Origin: JBHELG01 sp046263195
GTDB lineage: Bacteria > Actinomycetota > Nitriliruptoria > Nitriliruptorales > JAHWKO01
Assembly: GCA_046263195.1 (NCBI GenBank)
Contig: JBHELG010000001.1
Coordinates: 1-7,596 of the forward strand
Direction: 5' to 3'
Length of the DNA stretch: 7,596 nt
The position numbers and the translations under genes are program-made. The notes beneath the pieces are model-generated. The model saw only the letters and a list, made by a program, of their open reading frames with translations, was not told the origin of the DNA and did not search any database. This document shows positions 1-5,608 of the stretch, piece by piece; position 1 is the stretch's first letter, and each line of letters starts with the position of its first letter.

Positions 1-590
1 GACTGGCCCGTCGCCCGCGCGAGCTGGGCGTGCAGGTGAGCAAGCTGCTGGCGTATCGCTGCCGCATGGGCGGCGATCTCGGCGGCCGGTCCGCAGACAC
101 TGGTGCGAGGCTCGCTCATGCGAAATGTGGCGTGAGAGGAGGCGACACGATGCCCCGCTGCAGCGAACGGTGACAGCGCGGGCCCCCCGAGAGCGCCGCG
201 ACAAACTGCCGTGAGGGGCGCAGCGGTCGGGGCGACGGTGTCGGCCAGCATGAGTGCAGTGCCCAGATCCCCGTCCGGGCTCGTTATGTGCAGGTGTATG
301 GCGTCGTCACCCTCGGCGTCGAGCGTCATGATCTGAGCGGCGGCCGCCGTGGCGAGTTCCTCGGTCAGCAGTCCGGTGACGAGGACGATCCGACGTTGCA
401 GGAGCGATCCGAGCAGCAGGCCCGTCTCCGGCCGAGGATCCTCGGGCACGGGTACCAGTGGCACGGGAGCCGGCCGCTGCGGGTGGGGGTGCCAAGGCTT
501 TTCCGGCTGTGGCTCGTCAGGGGTCCAGGGCGGCGGGATCTCCGGATATTCCGGCGGAGTCGGGGGCCACGCGCCAAGGACCTCGCTCAT
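1..590 (-). CDS. ClpP-like protein, probable pseudoprotease, with proline-rich N-terminus (C-terminus beyond left edge)
   Basis: The frame is open from ATG at 590 to the window edge (196 codons, no stop), with GGGAGG at 596-601 five bases before the start. Residues 1-54 contain 21 prolines and several Trp, a likely disordered arm. From about residue 57 the chain follows the ClpP fold: LLQRRIVLVTG (63-73), the ELATAAAAQIMTLDAEG helix (78-94), then HLHITSPDGD (99-108), matching ClpP's YINSPGGS. The nucleophile segment reads VCRGALGGPALSPFAAAG (129-146); the ClpP Ser falls on Gly136 (or Pro137 if one residue is inserted). The IHQP His becomes Ser159 in RMSEP. The third catalytic residue (Asp) lies outside the window. 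Known ClpP relatives without the triad, such as cyanobacterial ClpR, are structural subunits of mixed rings; a similar or a non-proteolytic role is inferred. It follows the XRE gene by 11 bases, so they are probably one operon. Fold call is good; function unknown. Confidence 0.8.
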   Translation of the reverse strand, partial: MSEVLGAWPPTPPEYPEIPPPWTPDEPQPEKPWHPHPQRPAPVPLVPVPEDPRPETGLLLGSLLQRRIVLVTGLLTEELATAAAAQIMTLDAEGDDAIHLHITSPDGDLGTALMLADTVAPTAAPLTAVCRGALGGPALSPFAAAGHRVASSHATFRMSEPRTSVCGPAAEIAAHAAAIRQQLAHLHAQLARATGQ

Positions 591-601
591 GATTGCCTCC
601 C

Positions 602-871
602 TTACCATGCCCGCAGGTCCCAGTCGATCCGCAGTCCGAGCGCGGTGGCGTAACGCTCCAACGTCGACAGCCGCACGTCGTTGTCGCCCGATTCGAGGCG
701 GGCCACCACCGATTGCGACGTTCCCATACGCGCTGCCACCACCGTCTGCGACAGGCCCTGCTCCTGCCGTGCCGTCACGAGTTGGGCGATGATCCTGCGA
801 CGGCGTTCCGCCATCTCCCGGAAGCCGGGAAACGGTGGCAGTCCGCCAACCTCCCCGCCGCGTTCCTCCAT
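602..871 (-). CDS. XRE-family helix-turn-helix transcriptional regulator
   Basis: An 89-residue protein with a single Cro/C1-type HTH at about residues 28-82: IIAQLVTARQEQGLSQTVVA, then the recognition helix TSQSVVARLESG, then STLERYATALGL. No second domain is present, so it resembles small antitoxin-like or autoregulatory XRE proteins. The ATG at 871 is chosen because AGGAGG lies at 875-880, although only 3 bases away; the frame extends further upstream to 973, but this would run through the promoter-like segment. An internal Met at residue 20 (MAERRRR) is an alternative start. It is the first gene of a leftward pair with the ClpP-like gene. A palindrome at 898-912 overlapping the -10 is a reasonable autoregulatory site, which is inference. 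Divergent from proC. Confidence 0.85.
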   Translation of the reverse strand: MEERGGEVGGLPPFPGFREMAERRRRIIAQLVTARQEQGLSQTVVAARMGTSQSVVARLESGDNDVRLSTLERYATALGLRIDWDLRAW

Positions 872-897
872 GGTCCTCCTGGGATCTCCGCCGGATC

Positions 898-933
898 GTA
901 TATATGCTATACCTAGAACGTCATGCCATACAA
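898..933 (-). promoter_or_regulatory. Promoter of the XRE/ClpP-like operon with overlapping palindrome
   Basis: Read on the minus strand, TTGTAT (928-933) is followed after 16 bases by TATAGC (906-911), a plausible sigma70-type -35/-10 pair, 35 bases from the XRE start. The 15-base element GTATATATGCTATAC (898-912) has perfect 5-base inverted arms around a 5-base centre and covers the -10. It is an AT-rich island in GC-rich DNA. Binding by the XRE protein encoded immediately downstream is inferred. Confidence 0.55.
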
Positions 934-1035
934 GCAATGATGCGCCCTGGCACCGGGACTCGTAGCGCGGCAAGGTCGCAAGTTGGCATCCTGATGCTGA
1001 TACTGCGACGTCACGAATCGAGTCGAGAGGCAGAA

Positions 1036-1845
1036 GTGGAACGCACCCTCGCCATCATCGGCACGGGGCGCATGGGAGAGGCCCTCCTGTCGGGACTGTT
1101 GCGCTCAGGTTGGCTCGAGCCGACACGGGTCATGTGCACCGCCCGTCGTGAGGAACGTTGCCGGGAGTTGAACCGCGCCTACGGTGTCTTCGCCACCACC
1201 GCGAACCAGCAGGCGATAGGCGCATCCGATGTGGTGGTACTCGCGGTGAAACCACAGTCGGTGAACGCGCTGCTCGAGCAGGACGCCGTCGCCTTCCGCT
1301 CTGGCCAGACGGTGATCAGCGTCATCGCCGGGGTGCCGACCGCACGCATCGAGGCGGCAATCGGCGGCGATGTTCCCGTCGTGCGGGTCATGAGCAACGT
1401 GCCAGTTCAGGTGGACGAGGCGATGAGCGTCCTCTCACCCGGCGCCCACGCGAGCGAGGAAGACCTCAAGGTCGCCGAGGAGATCCTGCGCCATGTGGGC
1501 AAGGTTCTGCGTCTGCCCGAAGAGCACCTCGACAGTGTGACCGCACTGAGCGGATCCGGGCCGGCGTACTTCTTCCTGCTCGCCGAGGCCATGATCGACG
1601 CAGGGATCCTGCTTGGGCTTCCTCGGGACGTCGGCACCGAGCTCATAGTCCAGACCATGGTGGGCTCGGCGAAGATGCTGCGAGACACCGGGCGCCACCC
1701 CGTGGAGCTTCGGGAGATGGTCACTTCTCCGGGTGGGACGACGATCGCTGCCGTCCGCGAGCTCGAGCAAGCCCGCGTGCGTGCAGCGTTCCTGAACGCC
1801 ATCGAGGCGGCGAAGTTGCGGAGCGAGGAGCTGGCCCGGTCCTGA
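1036..1845 (+). CDS. proC: Pyrroline-5-carboxylate reductase
   Basis: Reduces 1-pyrroline-5-carboxylate to L-proline with NAD(P)H, the last step of proline synthesis in the cytosol. The 269-residue product has the normal family length. The N-terminal Rossmann fold shows IIGTGRMGEALLSGLL (7-22) and VVVLAVKPQSV (66-76). The C-terminal dimerisation and substrate domain shows ALSGSGPAYFFLLAEAM (170-186) and the signature ELREMVTSPGGTT (224-236). The GTG at 1036 is chosen because GAGAGG sits at 1025-1030 and the protein then begins directly at the first beta strand; upstream ATGs would add a non-homologous tail. One oddity: the usual RxMPNTP loop reads RVMSNVPVQVDEAM (117-130), so the Pro and Thr are replaced while the Asn is kept. 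In mycobacteria proC is also followed by the HTH, galE2-like and acyltransferase genes found further right here. Confidence 0.96.
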   Translation: MERTLAIIGTGRMGEALLSGLLRSGWLEPTRVMCTARREERCRELNRAYGVFATTANQQAIGASDVVVLAVKPQSVNALLEQDAVAFRSGQTVISVIAGVPTARIEAAIGGDVPVVRVMSNVPVQVDEAMSVLSPGAHASEEDLKVAEEILRHVGKVLRLPEEHLDSVTALSGSGPAYFFLLAEAMIDAGILLGLPRDVGTELIVQTMVGSAKMLRDTGRHPVELREMVTSPGGTTIAAVRELEQARVRAAFLNAIEAAKLRSEELARS

Positions 1846-1890
1846 CCGAACGGAGGAGTATTGCGTCAAAGCTCGTCGCCGGCCGCGACC

Positions 1891-1927
1891 TTCGCTCTTG
1901 CGAACGGTTCTCAATACGGGTTACGGT
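1891..1927 (+). promoter_or_regulatory. Candidate promoter for the metal transporter gene, with a small palindrome
   Basis: TTGCGA (1898-1903) and TACGGT (1922-1927, an actinobacterial TANNNT -10) are separated by 18 bases and lie 43 bases before the transporter start. The perfect 5-base inverted repeat TTCGC-TCTT-GCGAA (1891-1904) overlaps the -35 and could be an operator or part of the proC 3' end. No cobalamin or NiCo riboswitch was recognised in the 124-base spacer. Weak by sequence alone. Confidence 0.35.
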
Positions 1928-1936
1928 GATGCCGGT

Positions 1937-1968
1937 CGGCGAGCGGACGGGACGGCGAGCGGACGGGG
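1937..1968 (+). repeat. 16-base tandem duplication just before the transporter start
   Basis: CGGCGAGCGGACGGGA (1937-1952) is followed directly by CGGCGAGCGGACGGGG (1953-1968), 15 of 16 bases identical. It ends one base before the proposed GTG start at 1970. The G-rich GGACGGGG end of the second copy overlaps where the ribosome binding site should be, so copy number could affect translation. Confidence 0.8.
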
Positions 1969-1969
1969 T

Positions 1970-2971
1970 GTGGAGTTGCTGGCCGCCTCCGCTGAGGGCG
2001 ATGTAGTCGGCATCGGACTGGTCGTGACGACCTTCGCGTTCGGCCTGAGGCACGGCATCGACTGGGACCACATAGCGGCGATCACCGACATCGCCGGTTC
2101 CCAGGACGACGGCCGCCGTGCGCTTGGCTACTCGACGCTCTACGCCTTGGGGCACGCGGCCGTGGTCTTCGTGATCGGGCTGGTCGCGATCGCGTTCGGC
2201 GACCGCTTGCCGGTGGGCGTCGACGCCGTGATGGAGCGCTTCGTGGGGGCGACGTTGCTCCTCCTCGGCGCCTACGTCATCTTCGCGCTGATCCACTACG
2301 GCCGGGACTTCCGCATGCGTAGCCGCTGGATGCTGCTGCTCGCCGGTGCACGTCGTAGCTACCGGCGAGTCCGCGAACGCCGTCCGAGTCCCATTGAGGT
2401 CGTCCATGATCACGAGCATCCGAGCGACGAGCCGCACCTCGACCGGCACATGACCGGTCCCACCAGCGGGCTGGTCAGTCCACACCCTCCGGGCCTGCGG
2501 CCCTCCCCCGCGCAGGCCGAGACCGCTCCCCGGTCCGAGGTCGAGGCGGTAGCGAGTGGTGGGGCGATCGCCCCGGTGGCAGCGCCGGTACGTACGCACC
2601 GCCACAGCCACCGGCATGTCGGAACGCTCCCTGACGACCCGTTCGCCAACTACGGGCGATCCACGTCCTTCGGTGTCGGAATGATCCACGGCGTCGGTGC
2701 GGAGACCCCGACGCAGGTACTGATCTTCCTGACGGCTGCCGGTGTCGGAGGGGTGGGCGGGGGCGTATTGCTGCTGGTGGTGTTCCTCGTCGGGCTGCTC
2801 GTATCCAACACCGCCGTCGCCGTCATGTCGTCCTTTGGCTTCCTCAACGCCAGCCGTAGCTTCCCCGTCTACGCGGCAATCTCGGTGATCACGGCCTTGT
2901 TCAGTCTCGCGCTCGGTGCGCTGTTCCTCGCCGGCCAGGGCGACGTGCTCCCCGCCTTCTTCGTCACCTGA
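1970..2971 (+). CDS. NicO/HoxN-like nickel/cobalt transporter family membrane protein
   Basis: A 333-residue inner-membrane protein, probably a secondary importer of Ni2+ or Co2+. The NiCoT signature HX4DH is present in FGLRHGIDWDHIAAITD (24-40: His28, Asp33, His34). A second family-like segment is ALGHAAVVFVIGL (59-71). The second half opens with GVGMIHGVGAETPTQ (235-249). Hydrophobic segments appear at about 12-27, 58-77, 92-109, 246-260, 264-286 and 301-322, fewer than the eight usual for NiCoT, so the topology is uncertain. The hydrophilic loop 140-230 holds two His clusters, HDHEHPSDEPHLDRH (146-160) and HRHSHRH (210-216), typical of metal-handling loops. The GTG at 1970 is chosen because the frame upstream of it codes a non-hydrophobic tail overlapping the candidate promoter; TTG 1976 is possible. 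The metal is not determinable from sequence. Confidence 0.8.
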   Translation: MELLAASAEGDVVGIGLVVTTFAFGLRHGIDWDHIAAITDIAGSQDDGRRALGYSTLYALGHAAVVFVIGLVAIAFGDRLPVGVDAVMERFVGATLLLLGAYVIFALIHYGRDFRMRSRWMLLLAGARRSYRRVRERRPSPIEVVHDHEHPSDEPHLDRHMTGPTSGLVSPHPPGLRPSPAQAETAPRSEVEAVASGGAIAPVAAPVRTHRHSHRHVGTLPDDPFANYGRSTSFGVGMIHGVGAETPTQVLIFLTAAGVGGVGGGVLLLVVFLVGLLVSNTAVAVMSSFGFLNASRSFPVYAAISVITALFSLALGALFLAGQGDVLPAFFVT

Positions 2972-3060
2972 GCCGGGGCGCGGCGGGCAGCGGCAGAACA
3001 CGAAGGGCGGTAGCGAGAGTTCCGGCAGCTACGCTCGGTGTGACGGAGACGGGGGGCTTC

Positions 3061-4242
3061 ATGGCTCGAGAGCAGGTGGAGGCCGCCGGCCCGGTCACGC
3101 TCGTTTGGGACGGCGATCTCGAGTACGACTTCGGGCCTACCCATCCACTGAAACCGGTGCGGGTCGAGCTGACCGTGGAGCTCATCCGAGCACTGGAGAT
3201 CTGTGACGGCCGCAAGGCGATCGAAGTCCCCGCCGGCTCGTACACGGAGGACGAACTGCTTCATGTCCACAACGAAGACTATGTGGAGACCGTGAAGCGG
3301 CTGTCGAGCGCGAGTTCCTCGCGTTCCCGCGCCTGGGAGTACGGCCTGGGTCCAGGTGACAACCCCGTCTTCCCCGGCATGCACCAGGCGTCGATGCGGG
3401 TGTGCGCGGCCTCGAAGGAGGCGGCCCGACGCGTCTGGACGGGGGAAGCGAAACATGCGTTCAACCCGGCCGGGGGCCTCCATCATGCAATGCGCGGGCG
3501 GGCATCAGGGTTTTGCATCTACAACGACCCGGCAGTCGCGATCCACTGGCTGCTCGAACACGGCGCCGAACGCGTCGCGTACGTCGACGTGGATGTTCAT
3601 CACGGTGACGGCGTGGAGGGGATCTTCTACGAGGATCCGCGGGTGTTGACGATCTCGCTGCACGAGTCGGGCAGCTACCTCTTCCCGGGCACGGGGTGGC
3701 CGGATGACATCGGGGGGGAAGGCGCCAGGGGTTCCGCGGTCAACGTCCCCCTCAGTCCACGCACGACCGGCGACGTGTGGCTCGAGGCGTTCGAAGCGGT
3801 CACCGTGCCTCTCGTCCAGGCGTTCAACCCCGAGGTGCTCGTCACCCAGCTGGGCTGCGACACCCACGCCACTGACCCCCTCGCTCATCTCGCACTCACC
3901 GTTGACGACTATGCCGAGATCGCACGCCGCCTCCACCGCCTCGCACACGAGACCGCCGGAGGGCGGTGGGTGGCCACAGGGGGCGGGGGCTACCAGATCG
4001 TCCAGGTCGTTCCACGCGCCTGGACCACGTATTTCGCCGAGATGAGCGGCTTTCGGCTCCCCGACGAGGTCCCCGAAGGCTGGCGGGAGCTGGCCCGTGG
4101 ACGTGTGGCGGGCGAGCCGCCGAGGATGTTCCGGGACGCTCCCGCCCCGATCGATGCTCAGACCAGGACCCGGGCCGAACACGCGGCCCAGCGGTCGGTC
4201 GACGCGGTGCGTGAGCTCGTCTTCCCCTATTACGGGCTCTGA
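3061..4242 (+). CDS. acuC: AcuC-type histone deacetylase superfamily protein (zinc deacetylase)
   Basis: A 393-residue class I HDAC-like enzyme that removes acyl groups from lysine; AcuC of Bacillus deacetylates acetyl-CoA synthetase, and a similar target is inferred. All active-site elements are visible: YDFGPTHPLKPVR (22-34), the general-base pair His141-His142 in GGLHHA, zinc ligands Asp178 and His180 in VDVDVHHGDG, zinc ligand Asp267 in LGCDTHATDPLAHL, and the transition-state Tyr311 in GGGGYQ. PGTGWPDD (209-216) is also family typical. An ATG at 3061 preceded by a G-rich run (GGAGACGGGGGG, 3045-3056) is preferred over the GTG at 3040, which has no SD. It lies 89 bases after the transporter gene with no strong terminator between, so co-transcription is possible. 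A polyamine or other small-molecule deacetylase role cannot be excluded. Confidence 0.92.
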   Translation: MAREQVEAAGPVTLVWDGDLEYDFGPTHPLKPVRVELTVELIRALEICDGRKAIEVPAGSYTEDELLHVHNEDYVETVKRLSSASSSRSRAWEYGLGPGDNPVFPGMHQASMRVCAASKEAARRVWTGEAKHAFNPAGGLHHAMRGRASGFCIYNDPAVAIHWLLEHGAERVAYVDVDVHHGDGVEGIFYEDPRVLTISLHESGSYLFPGTGWPDDIGGEGARGSAVNVPLSPRTTGDVWLEAFEAVTVPLVQAFNPEVLVTQLGCDTHATDPLAHLALTVDDYAEIARRLHRLAHETAGGRWVATGGGGYQIVQVVPRAWTTYFAEMSGFRLPDEVPEGWRELARGRVAGEPPRMFRDAPAPIDAQTRTRAEHAAQRSVDAVRELVFPYYGL

Positions 4243-4254
4243 GCGGCTGGCCGT

Positions 4255-4273
4255 GGCGGGTTGCAAACCCACC
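4255..4273 (+). terminator. Hairpin just downstream of acuC, candidate terminator
   Basis: GGCGGGTT and AACCCACC pair around a GCA loop, giving seven base pairs with one C-A mismatch, 12 bases after the acuC stop. There is no T-tract, as is common in actinobacteria, so it is only a candidate. Two further hairpins follow in the repeats at 4268-4336. Confidence 0.4.
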
Positions 4274-4336
4274 CGGCGCCCTTCGGTCGCCAGCCTCTTC
4301 ACCCCCCGCCCACCCGGCGACCTTCGGTCGCCAGCC
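4268..4336 (+). repeat. Two 28-base direct repeats, each with a hairpin
   Basis: Copies at 4268-4295 and 4309-4336 differ at one base (C4279 versus A4320), with a 41-base period. Each contains an inverted repeat with a TTC loop: the second copy, GGCGACCTTCGGTCGCC (4316-4332), pairs perfectly over 7 bp; the first has a single mismatch at the variable base. They lie in the acuC-HTH gap. They may act as a terminator or be a dispersed intergenic repeat of this genome. Confidence 0.85.
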
Positions 4337-4352
4337 CGGCTGAACTGCTGGG

Positions 4353-4379
4353 TTCACTCTCCAGCCCCGGAGTTAGACT
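4353..4379 (+). promoter_or_regulatory. Promoter for a leaderless HTH transcript
   Basis: TAGACT (4374-4379) fits the actinobacterial -10 TANNNT and ends 7 bases before the ATG at 4387, so transcription would start at or within a base of the start codon. No SD is at a usable distance (the nearest GGAG is 14 bases away). TTCACT (4353-4358) is a poor -35 at 15 bases. Confidence 0.55.
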
Positions 4380-4386
4380 GACCTCG

Positions 4387-4578
4387 ATGAGCGAACTGCT
4401 GACCGTGGCGGAAGTAGCCGGGCTGTTGCGCGTCTCGACCATGACCGTCTACCGGCTCATTCGCACCGGTGAGCTGCCGGCTGTGCGCGTCGGGCGCAAC
4501 TATCGTGTCCGTCGCATCGACCTGGACCTGTACTTGCAGGAGAAGATCGTCGAGCCCGAACAGGCTGCCGACCAGTGA
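4387..4578 (+). CDS. Small excisionase-family (MerR-like HTH_17) DNA-binding protein, Rv0500A-like
   Basis: A 63-residue single-domain DNA-binding protein. LLTVAEVAGLLRVSTMTVYR (4-23) forms the helix-turn-helix, TGELPAVRVGRNYRVRRIDL (27-46) the wing, and DLYLQEKI the last helix. This is the excisionase/BldC-like MerR-type fold, but no phage genes are near, so excision is unlikely and a regulator is inferred. In mycobacteria a close relative (Rv0500A, with the same TVAEVA..MRVS.MTVYRL..SGELPAVRVG pattern) lies between proC and galE2, as here. The ATG at 4387 begins the conserved domain and fits a leaderless start; an upstream ATG in frame would run through the repeats. The SAM hydrolase gene begins 42 bases downstream and may share the transcript. 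Its target is unknown. Confidence 0.9.
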   Translation: MSELLTVAEVAGLLRVSTMTVYRLIRTGELPAVRVGRNYRVRRIDLDLYLQEKIVEPEQAADQ

Positions 4579-4620
4579 TGTGCAGTTGGGCAAGGCCAGC
4601 GGGCCCCCGATGCCACGGTC

Positions 4621-5508
4621 GTGACTACGACGTCTGAGCCCTCGTCTCGATGCGAGCAAGCTTCAGGGAGCTCTCCCCGTAACGGTTTCGGTATCGTTTC
4701 GTTCCTGTCCGACTACGGGCTCGACGACACCTTCGTGGGAGTGTGTCACGGCGTGGTACTGCGAATCGCGCCGCACGTCCACATCATTGACGTCACCCAT
4801 GCCGTGGCCCCCGGCGACGTGCGTGAGGGCGCCGTGCTGCTCGCGCGGGCGACGCCCTACCTTCCGGTCGGCGTCCATCTCGCGGTCGTCGATCCCGGGG
4901 TGGGCACGGCTCGTCGTGCGGTGGCGATCCGGACCGCTCGAAAGGACGTGCTCGTGGGGCCGGACAACGGGCTGCTCCTGCCCGCGTCCCGGTCGCTAGG
5001 CGGCATGACCGGCGCCTGGGAGGTCACGAATCCTGATCACCGGCTCCCACCGGTATCTCGGACCTTCCATGGTCGTGATGTCTTCGCCCCGGCCGCAGCT
5101 GCCATCGCGCTAGGCACCGAACCCGCGGTCCTCGGTGCCGCCGTATCCGGCCTTGTGGATCCCGATCCCTTGCCCACTCCGGTTGTGACCCCGCAACGGC
5201 TGGAGGCCGAGGTGGTACACGTCGACCGGTTCGGCAACCTTCAGCTCGGTGCCGTCGGCGAAGATCTCGGCGTCCTCGGGCTGGACGTCGGAGCGGATGT
5301 GCTCGTGAGCGTGGCCGAGCGGAGGTCGCGCGCCACGTACGTGCGGACCTTTGGTGAGTTGGCAGAAGGGGGGCTTGGCCTGTACGAAGACAGCGACTGG
5401 CAACTTGCGCTCGCCGTGAGAGGCGGTTCGGCCGCTGTCAGGCTCGAAGCGAACCGGGGCGCGACGGTCAGCGTCCGTCCTGTCGCAACCAAGGACGTCA
5501 TGGCCTGA
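4621..5508 (+). CDS. S-adenosyl-L-methionine hydroxide adenosyltransferase (SAM hydrolase, DUF62 family)
   Basis: The family hydrolyses S-adenosylmethionine to adenosine and methionine and is related to fluorinase and chlorinase. The 295-residue product shows FLSDYGLDDTFVGVCHG (28-44), IIDVTHAVAPGDVREGA (55-71), VVDPGVG (89-95), VGPDNGLL (112-119), FHGRDVFAPAAA (149-160) and VDRFGNLQLG (201-210). The Asp-Arg-His set that marks hydrolases rather than halogenases is present as Asp91, Arg98 and His150, with the spacing of the archaeal PH0463 enzyme. The usual FGNxxTN motif lacks the second Asn (Gly210 there). The GTG at 4621 is the only suitable start before the first strand, though no strong SD precedes it; residues 1-21 are a non-conserved tail. 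It is not part of the mycobacterial proC-galE2 order. The cellular role in bacteria is unsettled; halide use cannot be excluded. Confidence 0.93.
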   Translation: MTTTSEPSSRCEQASGSSPRNGFGIVSFLSDYGLDDTFVGVCHGVVLRIAPHVHIIDVTHAVAPGDVREGAVLLARATPYLPVGVHLAVVDPGVGTARRAVAIRTARKDVLVGPDNGLLLPASRSLGGMTGAWEVTNPDHRLPPVSRTFHGRDVFAPAAAAIALGTEPAVLGAAVSGLVDPDPLPTPVVTPQRLEAEVVHVDRFGNLQLGAVGEDLGVLGLDVGADVLVSVAERRSRATYVRTFGELAEGGLGLYEDSDWQLALAVRGGSAAVRLEANRGATVSVRPVATKDVMA

Positions 5509-5608
5509 GAATCTCGGCAATTGGGGCGGCGCCAGCCGGCGTGGCTCGAGGTCGAGATCCAATGGGCAGGCGCACCGCAGGAGGTAGTCACTCCCGAGCA
5601 GGAGACAT

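Noticed and set aside
288..792. Plus-strand open frames over the ClpP-like region
   Set aside because: The minus-strand frame has an SD, a correct start and ClpP signatures; the plus-strand frames have none.
983..1006. TTGGCA and GATACT as a proC promoter
   Set aside because: Only 10 bases separate the two hexamers, too few for sigma70; no better pair was found.
835..1035. N-terminal extension of proC to earlier ATG codons
   Set aside because: The extra residues overlap the divergent XRE gene and its promoter and are not ProC-like; GTG 1036 has an SD and begins the Rossmann fold.
1846..1969. A cobalamin or NiCo riboswitch upstream of the transporter
   Set aside because: The 124-base spacer shows no conserved box or multi-stem layout that I recognise.
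1721..3001. Long open frame on the minus strand opposite proC and the transporter (426 codons)
   Set aside because: Its translation is low-complexity, rich in Arg, Gly and Asp with no domain; it lies antisense to a clear membrane protein. Such frames are typical codon-bias shadows in GC-rich DNA.
3007..3035. TACGCT as an acuC promoter -10
   Set aside because: No -35-like hexamer at a usable distance; co-transcription from the transporter gene is as likely.
5545..5556. CTCGAGGTCGAG palindrome before the epimerase gene
   Set aside because: A short 5-bp stem that is expected by chance in GC-rich DNA, with no other sign of function.
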